Source of the DNA: Algibacter luteus
GTDB lineage: Bacteria; Bacteroidota; Bacteroidia; Flavobacteriales; Flavobacteriaceae
Length of the DNA: 52,904 nucleotides
Assembly: GCF_900141715.1 (NCBI RefSeq)
Contig: NZ_FQYK01000002.1
Coordinates: 1 to 52,904 of the forward strand
Reading direction: 5' to 3'
Part shown: in pieces, positions 25,645 to 33,942 of the stretch
How positions within the stretch are numbered: position 1 is the first letter of the stretch
Layout: the number at the start of each line of letters is the position of its first letter
Notes under the pieces: generated by a model
The model's database searches: none
What the model was told of the DNA's origin: nothing
What the model saw: the letters and a program-made list of their open reading frames with translations, nothing else
Made by a program: the position numbers and the translations under genes

Positions 25645-25652
25645 CAAAAGTA
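25645..25652 (-). promoter_or_regulatory. -7 element TACTTTTG for bcp
   Basis: Plus-strand CAAAAGTA reads TACTTTTG on the minus strand, 21 nt upstream of the bcp ATG. It overlaps the control region of divergent nth. Confidence 0.55.
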
Positions 25653-25658
25653 CAATTT

Positions 25659-26318
25659 ATGACTAAAAAAGAACAGGTTAACTTCGTAATTAATACACTC
25701 TACAAACTTTATCCTGAAACACCCATTCCTTTAGACCATAAAGACCCCTATACACTGCTTATTGCCGTTTTAATGTCTGCACAAAGTACCGATGTTAGAG
25801 TCAATAAAATTACCCCCTTATTATTTGAAAAGGCAGACAACCCTTATGATATGGTGAAACTTACCGTTGAAGAAATTAGAGATATAATCAAACCGGTAGG
25901 ATTATCGCCAATGAAAAGTAAAGGTATTCATGGCTTATCGGAAATTTTAATAGAAAAACACAACGGAGAAGTACCTCAAAGTTTCGAGGCACTAGAAGAA
26001 CTCCCTGCAGTTGGACATAAAACTGCAAGTGTAGTAATGTCTCAAGCTTTTGGGGTTCCCGCTTTTCCTGTTGACACGCACATTCACAGACTTATGTATC
26101 GATGGAATTTAAGTAGCGGTAAGAACGTAGTTCAAACTGAAAAAGACGCTAAACGCCTGTTTCCAAAAGAACTATGGAATGATTTACACCTTCAAATTAT
26201 TTGGTATGGTAGAGAGTATTCACCTGCAAGAGGTTGGGATTTAGAAAAAGATATTATCACTAAAACTATTGGAAGAAAATCTGTTATCAACGAATACTAT
26301 AGAAACAAAAAGTCCTGA
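25659..26318 (+). CDS. nth: Endonuclease III-type DNA glycosylase lacking the Fe-S cluster cysteines
   Basis: This 219-residue protein has the helix-hairpin-helix LEELPAVGHKTASVV with catalytic Lys121 and the catalytic Asp139 in FPVDTHIHR, matching E. coli Lys120 and Asp138. It should remove oxidised pyrimidines and nick abasic sites in base-excision repair. The usual C-terminal four-cysteine [4Fe-4S] motif is absent; the region instead reads YGREYSPARGWDLEKDI, and the whole protein contains no cysteine. The length is otherwise normal. The gene has its own promoter and its stop lies inside a strong terminator stem. It is divergent from bcp. Confidence 0.9.
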   Translation: MTKKEQVNFVINTLYKLYPETPIPLDHKDPYTLLIAVLMSAQSTDVRVNKITPLLFEKADNPYDMVKLTVEEIRDIIKPVGLSPMKSKGIHGLSEILIEKHNGEVPQSFEALEELPAVGHKTASVVMSQAFGVPAFPVDTHIHRLMYRWNLSSGKNVVQTEKDAKRLFPKELWNDLHLQIIWYGREYSPARGWDLEKDIITKTIGRKSVINEYYRNKKS

Positions 26319-26340
26319 TTTTAATAAAATCAGGACTTTT
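26308..26340 (+). terminator. Terminator overlapping the nth stop codon
   Basis: A perfect 15-bp stem (AAAAGTCCTGATTTT with AAAATCAGGACTTTT) around AAT. It can act in both directions, also ending the leftward small-gene transcript. Confidence 0.85.
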
Positions 26341-26345
26341 AATAC

Positions 26346-26492
26346 TTAGTTCAGAAGCGCTTCAAACTTCATTTTATTACAATTTATAACACTTAAAGCC
26401 TTAGAATAATTTAGAAGAAAATTAACCGTCTCTTCTCGCGGTTCAAGATTTTTATTTTTTTTAATAAAATCTTCAGAGTAAATTTTTGCCAT
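26346..26492 (-). CDS. Small 48-residue protein downstream of the ECF sigma gene
   Basis: A 48-codon frame runs from an ATG at 26492 to a TAA ending at 26346. The product starts MAKIYSEDFIKKNKNLEPRE and continues TVNFLLNYSKALSVI, a mostly helical, charged peptide with one Cys. It lies 57 bp after the sigma-factor stop on the same strand and just before a terminator, so it is probably the last gene of that transcript. I recall similar short proteins in this position in other flavobacteria, but I cannot verify that here. The function is unknown; a regulator of the sigma factor is one possibility. Confidence 0.65.
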   Translation of the reverse strand: MAKIYSEDFIKKNKNLEPREETVNFLLNYSKALSVINCNKMKFEALLN

Positions 26493-26549
26493 TTTTTCTA
26501 TTTAAGGGTTAATTCAAATAGTAAACGAAACAAAAATTAGATTATTGTA

Positions 26550-27134
26550 TTAGTTCGTTAAAACAATATTATGTTTATCAATTATTTTTCTCAAATTAAT
26601 GAGTGCGTAACGCATTCTTCCTAGAGCAGTGTTAATACTTACACCCGTTCTTTCAGATATTTCTTTAAAGCTCATATCCTTGTAAATACGCATTAAAAGT
26701 ACTTCTTTTTGGTCGTCTGGCAACTCATCAACCAATCGTCGCACATCAAATTCAACTTGTTCTTTTATCAAGGCTTTTTCAGCATTTAAACTACTATCAC
26801 TTAAAACTGAAAAAATACTAAACTCACCTGCATTATCAAATTTTGGCATTCTGTTATTTTTTCTAAAATAGTCAATCACCAAATTATGCGAAATACGCAT
26901 TACCCAAGGCAAAAACTTACCTTCTTCATTGTAATTTCCGCGTTTAAGCGTTCGTATTACTTTTATAAAAGCATCTTGGAAAATGTCTTCTGCAACATCT
27001 CTATCGTATACTTTTGAATAAATAAAACTGTAAATCTTTTGTTTGTGCCTTTTAATTAAGATTTCTAAAGCACCTTCGTTTCCTTTAATGTATTCACTAA
27101 CTAGGATAGCATCGGTAATAAGTTCTTTCTGCAT
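26550..27134 (-). CDS. ECF-type RNA polymerase sigma-70 factor
   Basis: This 194-residue sigma factor contains region 2 (ILIKRHKQKIYSFIYSKV, VAEDIFQDAFIKVIRTL, WVMRISHNLVIDYFRKN) and region 4 (LPDDQKEVLLMRIYKDM, FKEISERTGVSINTALGRMR), with a variable linker between them. No anti-sigma gene follows; only a 48-residue ORF does. This sigma type, next to uvrA and nth, is common in Flavobacteriaceae, so it may be a constitutive or stress regulator without a classic anti-sigma partner. Its -7 element at 27240-27247 gives a ~100-nt leader. Targets cannot be inferred. Confidence 0.92.
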   Translation of the reverse strand: MQKELITDAILVSEYIKGNEGALEILIKRHKQKIYSFIYSKVYDRDVAEDIFQDAFIKVIRTLKRGNYNEEGKFLPWVMRISHNLVIDYFRKNNRMPKFDNAGEFSIFSVLSDSSLNAEKALIKEQVEFDVRRLVDELPDDQKEVLLMRIYKDMSFKEISERTGVSINTALGRMRYALINLRKIIDKHNIVLTN

Positions 27135-27239
27135 AATATTTACTTTTAATGCACGAAGTGGCCTTCGTTGCTTGGGGTTATTAAGTTTAAAAGTAATTTT
27201 TTATGCTATAGATGCTCGTTTTTAAATTGTTATGAATTC

Positions 27240-27274
27240 CAAATATAACAACAATCATTCCTAAAAAGCAACAA
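27240..27274 (-). promoter_or_regulatory. Promoter of the ECF sigma gene
   Basis: TATATTTG (minus strand, 27240-27247) with TTG elements on the minus strand at 27269-27271 and 27272-27274, a 21-24 bp spacing. Confidence 0.5.
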
Positions 27275-27337
27275 TTAGCACCTTTTTTTAACAATATATT
27301 CGATAAACGGTTATTTTTTATGCTCGCATACTTGTCT

Positions 27338-27345
27338 TATCTTTG
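27338..27345 (+). promoter_or_regulatory. -7 element TATCTTTG for uvrA
   Basis: Exact TAnnTTTG match, 22 nt upstream of the ATG at 27368. It excludes the longer in-frame start at 27320. Confidence 0.6.
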
Positions 27346-27367
27346 CGGAATTATTCCCATAAAATCT

Positions 27368-30151
27368 ATGAAAACTGCGCTTTCTGAAGTAAATCCTAAA
27401 GAAAACATCATCATAAAAGGTGCAAAATTGCACAACCTTAAAAATATCGATGTAGTAATACCCAGAAACAAATTAGTAGTTATTACAGGCTTATCGGGCT
27501 CAGGGAAATCAAGTTTAGCTTTTGATACGCTTTACGCGGAAGGACAAAGACGCTACGTAGAAAGTTTATCAAGTTATGCCAGACAGTTTTTAGGGCGCTT
27601 AAACAAACCGAAAGTAGATTATATTAAAGGCATTGCTCCCGCTATTGCCATAGAACAGAAAGTGAATTCTACCAATCCACGTTCAACGGTTGGTACAACT
27701 ACAGAAATTTACGATTACTTAAAATTACTTTTCGCTAGAATAGGCAGAACTTACTCCCCTGTATCTGGTTTGGAAGTAAAAAAAGACACGGTAACAGATG
27801 TTTTAAATTACTTAAAAACATTTCCTGAAGGCGAAAAACTGTTACTACTTGCTCCTATTTATTTAGAAGAAGGCAGAACAATTGAAGACAAAATCAACAC
27901 GCTGCAACAGCAAGGTTACGCAAGAATTAAAGTTAATAATAACGTTTTAAGAATAGACGAAGCTCCGAAAATATCTAAAAAAGATAAGGTTTTACTAGTT
28001 GTTGATAGAGTTATCACCAAAGACGAAGAAGATTTTTATAACAGACTCGCAGATGCCATTCAAACTACTTTTTTTGAAGGCAAAGGCGAATGCATCATTG
28101 AAACTTTAAGCGACAACAAGCAACGACCATTTAGCAATAAGTTTGAATTGGATGACATAAGCTTCTTAGAACCTAATGTGCATTTATTCAGCTTTAATAA
28201 TCCTTACGGCGCATGCCCTAAATGCGAAGGTTATGGTGATATTATTGGAATTGATGACGATTTAGTAATCCCAAACACCGGATTATCGGTATATGAGAGC
28301 GCCATTTTTCCATGGCGAGGTGAAAGCATGAGTTATTATAAAGACCAATTGGTGAATAACTCGCATAAATTCGATTTTCCAATTCATAAACCATATTTTG
28401 AATTAACAGACGCTCAAAAACAACTTGTTTGGACAGGTAATAAATATTTTGAAGGATTAAATTCTTTCTTTGCCGAATTAGAATCTAAAGCATACAAAAT
28501 TCAAAACCGTGTGATGCTATCGCGTTACCGCGGAAAAACAAAATGTAAAGCTTGTAATGGTAAGCGATTAAGACCCGAGGCTAACTATGTAAAAATTGCT
28601 GGAGCTACAATTACAGATTTGGTTGAAATGCCATTAAATAAACTAACCAACTTTTTTAAGCAACTCGAATTAAACGATTATGATACTCAAATTGCTAGTC
28701 GTTTATTAAAGGAAATCAATAATCGATTGTCGTTTTTAGCTAATGTTGGTTTAGATTATTTAACACTTAATAGAAAATCAAATACGTTATCTGGCGGTGA
28801 AAGTCAACGGATCAATCTTGCAACCTCGCTAGGAAGCAGCTTAGTCGGTTCTATGTATATTTTAGATGAACCTAGTATAGGCTTGCATCCAAAAGATACC
28901 GAACGACTCATTTCAGTTTTAAAATCATTACGAGATCTAGGAAACACCGTAATTGTTGTTGAGCACGACGAAGATATAATGAAAGCTGCCGATGCAATAA
29001 TTGACATAGGTCCCGAAGCAGGAACTTTTGGCGGTTCGGTAGTTGCAGAAGGCACATTTCTAGATATTTTAGCTTCACAATCATTAACAGCAAAATATTT
29101 AAATGGTGAGTTAGAAATTGAAGTCCCAAAAACCCGAAGAACTTCAAAATATCACGTAGATGTAATTGGTGCTCGCGAAAACAACCTAAAAAACATCAAT
29201 GTTACCTTCCCATTGGGTATGCTCACTGTAGTTACAGGGGTTTCTGGAAGCGGAAAAAGTACATTGGTTAAAAAAATACTATTTCCAGCAATTCAAAAAA
29301 AACTCACCGATTTTAGTGATAAAGCAGGACAGTTTACAACCTTAGAAGGCAATTTTAGCAACATCAACCATATCGAATTTGTAGACCAAAATCCAATTGG
29401 CAGGTCTTCAAGATCTAATCCAGTAACCTACATAAAGGCTTACGACGATATTCGAGCCCTTTTTTCAAAACAAAAGCTAAGCGTTATAAGAAACTACCAA
29501 GCAAAACATTTTTCTTTTAATGTAGATGGCGGACGCTGTGAGACTTGTAAAGGCGAAGGTGAAGTAACCATTGAAATGCAATTTATGGCCGATGTGCATC
29601 TAGAATGCGAAACCTGTAAAGGCAAACGCTTTAAAAAAGAAGTTCTAGAAGTCACGTTTGCCGATAAAAATATAGATAACATTCTAAATCTTACTATCGA
29701 CGATGCTGTTGCTTTCTTCGAAGCCACAGCACAAACTAAAATTAAAAACAAATTACAACCACTGCAAGATGTCGGTTTAGGCTATGTCACTTTGGGCCAG
29801 AGCTCTTCTACCCTCTCAGGCGGTGAAGCGCAGCGTATCAAACTCGCTTCTTTTTTAGGAAAAGGAAACAATAAAGAAAAAGCACTTTTTATTTTCGACG
29901 AGCCCACAACAGGCCTACATTTTCACGATATTCAAAAACTATTAAAATCCTTCAACGCGTTAATTGCCAAAGGGCACTCCATAATTGTAGTCGAGCATAA
30001 TATCGATTTAATAAAGTGTGCAGACTATATTATCGATTTAGGTCCTAAAGGCGGTGAAAACGGCGGGCACCTTGTAGCTTCTGGCACTCCCGAAGAGATC
30101 ATTAAAATAAAAACATCTGAAACTGGTAAGTATTTAAAAGATAAACTGTAA
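27368..30151 (+). CDS. uvrA: Excinuclease ABC subunit A
   Basis: From the ATG at 27368 this is 927 residues, the usual UvrA length. It contains two ABC ATPase halves: Walker [16 protein letters not shown] with signature [12 protein letters not shown], and Walker [14 protein letters not shown] with signature [21 protein letters not shown] and DEPTTGLHF follow as Walker B blocks. Two zinc fingers are intact: CPKCEGYG...CKACNGKR and CETCKGEG...CETCKGKR. UvrA with UvrB finds bulky lesions in nucleotide-excision repair. It is divergent from the ECF sigma gene and convergent with the DUF3667 gene. Bacteroidota often have a second UvrA; this window shows one. Confidence 0.97.
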   Translation: MKTALSEVNPKENIIIKGAKLHNLKNIDVVIPRNKLVVITGLSGSGKSSLAFDTLYAEGQRRYVESLSSYARQFLGRLNKPKVDYIKGIAPAIAIEQKVNSTNPRSTVGTTTEIYDYLKLLFARIGRTYSPVSGLEVKKDTVTDVLNYLKTFPEGEKLLLLAPIYLEEGRTIEDKINTLQQQGYARIKVNNNVLRIDEAPKISKKDKVLLVVDRVITKDEEDFYNRLADAIQTTFFEGKGECIIETLSDNKQRPFSNKFELDDISFLEPNVHLFSFNNPYGACPKCEGYGDIIGIDDDLVIPNTGLSVYESAIFPWRGESMSYYKDQLVNNSHKFDFPIHKPYFELTDAQKQLVWTGNKYFEGLNSFFAELESKAYKIQNRVMLSRYRGKTKCKACNGKRLRPEANYVKIAGATITDLVEMPLNKLTNFFKQLELNDYDTQIASRLLKEINNRLSFLANVGLDYLTLNRKSNTLSGGESQRINLATSLGSSLVGSMYILDEPSIGLHPKDTERLISVLKSLRDLGNTVIVVEHDEDIMKAADAIIDIGPEAGTFGGSVVAEGTFLDILASQSLTAKYLNGELEIEVPKTRRTSKYHVDVIGARENNLKNINVTFPLGMLTVVTGVSGSGKSTLVKKILFPAIQKKLTDFSDKAGQFTTLEGNFSNINHIEFVDQNPIGRSSRSNPVTYIKAYDDIRALFSKQKLSVIRNYQAKHFSFNVDGGRCETCKGEGEVTIEMQFMADVHLECETCKGKRFKKEVLEVTFADKNIDNILNLTIDDAVAFFEATAQTKIKNKLQPLQDVGLGYVTLGQSSSTLSGGEAQRIKLASFLGKGNNKEKALFIFDEPTTGLHFHDIQKLLKSFNALIAKGHSIIVVEHNIDLIKCADYIIDLGPKGGENGGHLVASGTPEEIIKIKTSETGKYLKDKL

Positions 30152-30182
30152 AAGCATTATTATTTCTTGGACATCTGACTGA

Positions 30183-30250
30183 TTGCAGGCAGGTTACCGC
30201 AAGGGTCGGGCTTTACATTCCAAGTCCTCAGTCGTGCCTCCCTGCGGGCT
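30183..30250. repeat. GC-rich intergenic element with imperfect hairpin
   Basis: The ~65 bases between convergent uvrA and DUF3667 are visibly GC-richer than the AT-rich surroundings. GCAGGCAGG (30185-30193) can pair with CCTCCCTGC (30237-30245) at 8 of 9 positions. No coding frame is evident. It resembles interspersed intergenic repeats of flavobacterial genomes, which is from memory only. Confidence 0.4.
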
Positions 30251-30358
30251 TTTATTCATGGATTTCTATTTTAAATTAATGAATTCTTGAACATAAATGT
30301 TTCATTACAATCCCTAACGCGAATCAAAATTCTATTTAGAATTGATTCTTTAGTCGTT

Positions 30359-31459
30359 TCAATAAAACAAAAAGGCAAACATTCCTAAAACCGCAGCTGT
30401 TAATGGCGCCACAAATATTAAAAACAAAATTGAAGTAACACTTGCCTTTACCAAGGTTTTAAACCTGCTTTGATTATAAAAACGTCTTAAGGCCAAGTAC
30501 AAATAAACAAAAGTAGAAAAGGCTAATAACCAATCCAACCAATCTGGAATATCAAAAATAAAATTGATTCCAATAATGATACTAAATACCGTAAACAAAA
30601 AAGAGAAGTAGTAAAAACTAAATACTAAATGATGCGCGTACAACCCATGTTTCCTGTAAAATAGCTTTAAAAACAACGCGAAAATGGGTAGTAAAAAAAA
30701 CATAGCAATAGGTATCGCATCATAAAATGCTTGTAAAATACTGCCGCCACTTCTGGATTTATAAAACTTTAAGGCCTGTTTATAAATACGTTTTTTAATG
30801 TAACCAGCATCCTGCTCCATTCCCATAGCCCTATAAATTTGAGCCTCTGGTGCATCTACTTCAATCAGAGAATCTACCTTCTTTTCATCAAAATCAAATG
30901 TAACCGTACGTTTTTGGTCATCGACTTCTTCTATAAACAAAGAATCTATTTTTTCTTTAGAATATTCATCAATAAAAACGTTGTCGTTTAACGATTTAAG
31001 AAGTTTTGCTCTAGTAATTGAATCTTGTAAATTATTAACTGTTTCCTGAACCAATTTTAAAGAATCTAAAATGCCCTCATCTTTAAACTTATTAAAAGCA
31101 TTGTCCTTTTTAAGTGTTTTTGCTAGACTATCGTTCAAACTTTGCACTTGGCTACGTTGAATAAACGAAAACAAGAAGAAAAACACTATGGCAATAAACA
31201 AATACATTTGCGCCGGATGCAAATACAACAACCGCTTGCCTTCAATAAATTTTGATGCTAAATATCCAGGTTTAAACAATAAGGGTAAGAAACTCTTAAA
31301 AAACCGCGCATCAAAGGAAAAATAATTACTAATCGTATTATAAAACAGCACCTTTACAGTAAGCTCGTCTTTAGCTTGCTGCCCGCAATGCGGACAAAAT
31401 TTAAAACCTTCATTAAACTGTTGTTCGCAATTTTTGCAAGTTTCTTTTTTGGTTTTCAT
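30359..31459 (-). CDS. DUF3667 integral membrane protein with N-terminal zinc ribbon
   Basis: The ATG at 31459 gives 366 residues beginning MKTKKETCKNCEQQFNEGF. Residues 6-28 form a CxxC...CPHC zinc ribbon, then DARFFKSFLPLLFKPGYLA and FIEGKRLLYLHPAQMYLFIA, the DUF3667 signature, leading into the first membrane helix. A ~110-residue Asp/Lys-rich loop precedes four or so further helices in the C-terminal half. The topology suggests a cytoplasmic zinc ribbon and an inner-membrane location. No function is established for the family. A longer in-frame start at 31504 lacks the family N-terminus and is rejected. Confidence 0.85.
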   Translation of the reverse strand: MKTKKETCKNCEQQFNEGFKFCPHCGQQAKDELTVKVLFYNTISNYFSFDARFFKSFLPLLFKPGYLASKFIEGKRLLYLHPAQMYLFIAIVFFFLFSFIQRSQVQSLNDSLAKTLKKDNAFNKFKDEGILDSLKLVQETVNNLQDSITRAKLLKSLNDNVFIDEYSKEKIDSLFIEEVDDQKRTVTFDFDEKKVDSLIEVDAPEAQIYRAMGMEQDAGYIKKRIYKQALKFYKSRSGGSILQAFYDAIPIAMFFLLPIFALFLKLFYRKHGLYAHHLVFSFYYFSFLFTVFSIIIGINFIFDIPDWLDWLLAFSTFVYLYLALRRFYNQSRFKTLVKASVTSILFLIFVAPLTAAVLGMFAFLFY

Positions 31460-31628
31460 TATAAATGATTGGTTTCTATAAAAGTAACAAAAATTTTGCC
31501 TCACCTAATATCCTATGTATACCAAATAGTATCCTTATTATTTTCATAATTATCACAATCAGCAAATCCATACAACATTTTAATTTATAACACAAACCTA
31601 AGTAGCTTATAAACAATCGCTTACATTT

Positions 31629-31645
31629 TTGGCACGCAAATTGAA
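31629..31645 (+). promoter_or_regulatory. Sigma-54-like promoter (TTGGCACG-N4-TTGAA)
   Basis: TTGGCACGCAAATTGAA has the -24 GG and -12 TTG at exact sigma-54 spacing; the consensus -12 C is A here. The predicted start is ~50 nt before the ATG at 31709. A matching element precedes the paralog. Confidence 0.65.
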
Positions 31646-31708
31646 AACCATTAAGCAATAGCGTAAGCCGAAAAGCTAAAGAGTAGGCAGAATGAAAATC
31701 CTAAGATT

Positions 31709-32374
31709 ATGAAAAGATTATTACTAGTATGTGCAAGTTTGTTGATAGGATTAACAACTGCATCAGCATCAGAACTAAACAACCAGAAACCAAAAATAAA
31801 GTTAGAGAAAAAGAAAAACTACCGTTTTGCAGAACCAATTTCGTTTATTGAACGCGGTATAGAGTTTTTAATATTCCCTGATGGCAGTTTCGATTTTAAC
31901 ACAAATATTTACGACGATTATGATGATGATATTTTACATAGAAACAATTCTAGAAGAAGCAACATTAATACCTCACAAAGAGGTCCGAATGTATCGGTAG
32001 CTTTTACAGTATCCTCAAAAAATAATCGCGGTGTACTTATTTCAAGAGACCGTTTTGGTAAAGTAAGACGCATTGGTAATGTGTATTTAAATTATAACCG
32101 AAGAGGAAATATTACTCGTGTTGGCTCTGTTTTTATCAATTATAGCAGAGGTAAACATGCTACAGTAAATCAAATTGGTGGTTTAAGAGTACAATATAAC
32201 CGTTGGGGAGAAATTGTACACACCAGAGGATTTGTGAACAGAAACAACCGTGTGTCTCATTGCGATGTGGTTAATTATCAAGATTTAGATAGACACCATA
32301 ATGATTATGACGACAGCTACTACTATTACAAAAAAAATGGTAAGGTTAACAAACTAAAAAAGAAGAGAAAATAA
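31709..32374 (+). CDS. Secreted protein with short Tyr/Gly repeats (paralog of 32641-33867)
   Basis: This 221-residue protein has a clear signal peptide (MKRLLLVCASLLIGLTTASA, cut near 20-22). The mature part has FIERGIEFLIFPDGSFDFN, then short repeats such as RFGKVRRIGNVYLNYNRRG, NITRVGSVFINYSRG and QIGGLRVQYNRWGEI, with a period of roughly 18-20 residues. The end is Tyr/Asp- then Lys-rich. The same blocks occur in the next gene, so the pair arose by tandem duplication. Both follow sigma-54-like promoters. The function is unknown; export to the periplasm or outer surface is likely. Confidence 0.75.
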   Translation: MKRLLLVCASLLIGLTTASASELNNQKPKIKLEKKKNYRFAEPISFIERGIEFLIFPDGSFDFNTNIYDDYDDDILHRNNSRRSNINTSQRGPNVSVAFTVSSKNNRGVLISRDRFGKVRRIGNVYLNYNRRGNITRVGSVFINYSRGKHATVNQIGGLRVQYNRWGEIVHTRGFVNRNNRVSHCDVVNYQDLDRHHNDYDDSYYYYKKNGKVNKLKKKRK

Positions 32375-32404
32375 TTTTTTGAGATTAGTTATTAGTTAAA
32401 AGTG

Positions 32405-32437
32405 AAAACCTCGAAGTTGTAAAGACTTCGAGGTTTT
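32405..32437 (+). terminator. Rho-independent terminator
   Basis: A perfect 13-bp stem (AAAACCTCGAAGT with ACTTCGAGGTTTT) around a 7-base loop, followed by T's. It separates the two paralogs into independent transcripts. Confidence 0.88.
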
Positions 32438-32590
32438 TTTAATTCCTTTAATTTAAAAATTGAATATCCCACCATCAACGTAACTATTTGTAATTAATAA
32501 TTGTCGTTTATAATCATATATAAATAGACAAAAAGAAACAACCAATAATTTTCTTAGTGTTTATAAGGCTTCAACACATAATGTATTTTT

Positions 32591-32607
32591 TTGGCACGCT
32601 GTTTGTA
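32591..32607 (+). promoter_or_regulatory. Sigma-54-like promoter (TTGGCACG-N4-TTGTA)
   Basis: TTGGCACGCTGTTTGTA has the -24/-12 layout with exact spacing, with T replacing the consensus -12 C. It lies ~33 nt before the ATG at 32641. Confidence 0.65.
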
Positions 32608-32640
32608 ATTACTAAAACGTAACCCATAAAATTTACAATT

Positions 32641-33867
32641 ATGAAAAAGTTTATATTCTTATTAGCAGGATTAATCCTAACAGGATTTACTGTTAACGCA
32701 ACCACAACCAACACAACTGAAGCCAATGCCAATGCAACATATTATGGAGGTTATGGAAACTCTTTCATATTTGTAGAAAATGGCATCGAATTCTCTGTAT
32801 TTAGAGATGGTCAATTTGATTTTAACATCTTAAGAAACAATTCACGTTTCGGTGTAAATGTTAATACAAGAAATGTTAATATTAGTTTCAATTCTGGTTA
32901 CGATTATAATGCTTACGTACAATATGATGAGTTTGGTGCAATAATTCAAATTGAAAATACACCTATTTTTTATGATTATTACGGACGTGTTTCTCAAGTT
33001 GGAAATGTAAATATTTACTATAACAATTTTGGTTATGTAAACCGAATTGGTGGATTATATGTTCACTACAGAAATAACGTATTTACGCATTATACTGGAT
33101 TTATAAACATTTACAACAGAGCCTACGTTTACAGACCTTGGCACCGTTACTACAGTATTCCTGCATACGATTATTGTGTAGTATATAACAGGCCTTACAG
33201 ACAATTTTACAACCCTGTTCGTTATACATATAGAAGACCTTTTTATAACAATTACAGACCTAGAACTGCAATTGCAACAAGAAGAGGACACGAGATTAAG
33301 CGAAACAGAAATTATGCTACTGTAAATCGAAGCCAAAGAAATGTTACTCAAGTTAACAGAAACGCAAACTCTAGAAGAAGTGTTGCTCAAAACAACAATT
33401 CGACAAGACGAAATAACTCTATTAATAATAACTCAAGAAAATCTAATTCGTCTGCAGTTAATAGAAATATTAATAGAAGCGAAACTACGAGAAGAACAAC
33501 TTCTAATAACAACAATAGAGTTACAAGAGAGAACAATAATAGAACTGTGAATAGACAAACAACGTCTACAAACAATACTAGAACAACAAGAAATAACGTT
33601 AATAGAAATAATAAAAATACGAGCACAAGAGCAAATGAGGTAAGACGTGAACAAAAAACTAGAACAGTTCAAAAACCAAAAAGCACAAATACTCGTAAAT
33701 ATAATAGTAACAATACAAGAAGCACTAGAAATACTCAAATTGCGCAGCGTACGGTGAATAAGCCAAGAACAACCACGCAAAAACGTACAACAACAAGAGC
33801 TACGCAAGCAAAAAGTAATTCTAGAAACAATACAAGATCGACAACTTCAAACAGAAGACGATCATAA
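32641..33867 (+). CDS. Secreted repeat protein with a long Arg/Asn/Thr-rich basic tail
   Basis: The protein has 408 residues with a signal peptide (about 1-20). Residues ~38-190 match the paralog: FVENGIEFSVFRDGQFDFN and the YDYYGRVSQVGNVNIYYN repeats, then a Tyr/Arg/Pro-rich stretch. Residues ~205-408 are low complexity, almost only Asn, Arg, Thr, Ser, Gln and Lys, with very few acidic residues and a strongly positive charge. That tail is probably disordered and may bind anionic polymers such as exopolysaccharide or DNA. It could have grown by slippage of AAC/AGA-type codons. The function is unknown. Confidence 0.75.
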   Translation: MKKFIFLLAGLILTGFTVNATTTNTTEANANATYYGGYGNSFIFVENGIEFSVFRDGQFDFNILRNNSRFGVNVNTRNVNISFNSGYDYNAYVQYDEFGAIIQIENTPIFYDYYGRVSQVGNVNIYYNNFGYVNRIGGLYVHYRNNVFTHYTGFINIYNRAYVYRPWHRYYSIPAYDYCVVYNRPYRQFYNPVRYTYRRPFYNNYRPRTAIATRRGHEIKRNRNYATVNRSQRNVTQVNRNANSRRSVAQNNNSTRRNNSINNNSRKSNSSAVNRNINRSETTRRTTSNNNNRVTRENNNRTVNRQTTSTNNTRTTRNNVNRNNKNTSTRANEVRREQKTRTVQKPKSTNTRKYNSNNTRSTRNTQIAQRTVNKPRTTTQKRTTTRATQAKSNSRNNTRSTTSNRRRS

Positions 33868-33889
33868 AAATTTTGGTTGGTTAGTTTGG

Positions 33890-33934
33890 AAAGCCCTACG
33901 AGTAGTTCGCCTCAAAGCAACATCGTGGGGTTTT
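33890..33934 (+). terminator. Probable terminator after the basic-tail gene
   Basis: AAAGCCCTACGA pairs with TCGTGGGGTTTT using two G-U pairs, around a ~21-base loop, and T's follow. It sits between convergent genes. Confidence 0.6.
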
Positions 33935-33942
33935 CTCTTTTA

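Noticed and set aside
33055-33807. Several overlapping frames on both strands within the basic-tail gene
   Set aside because: They are shadows of low-complexity AAC/AGA-type codons; the real frame has signal peptide, promoter and terminator.
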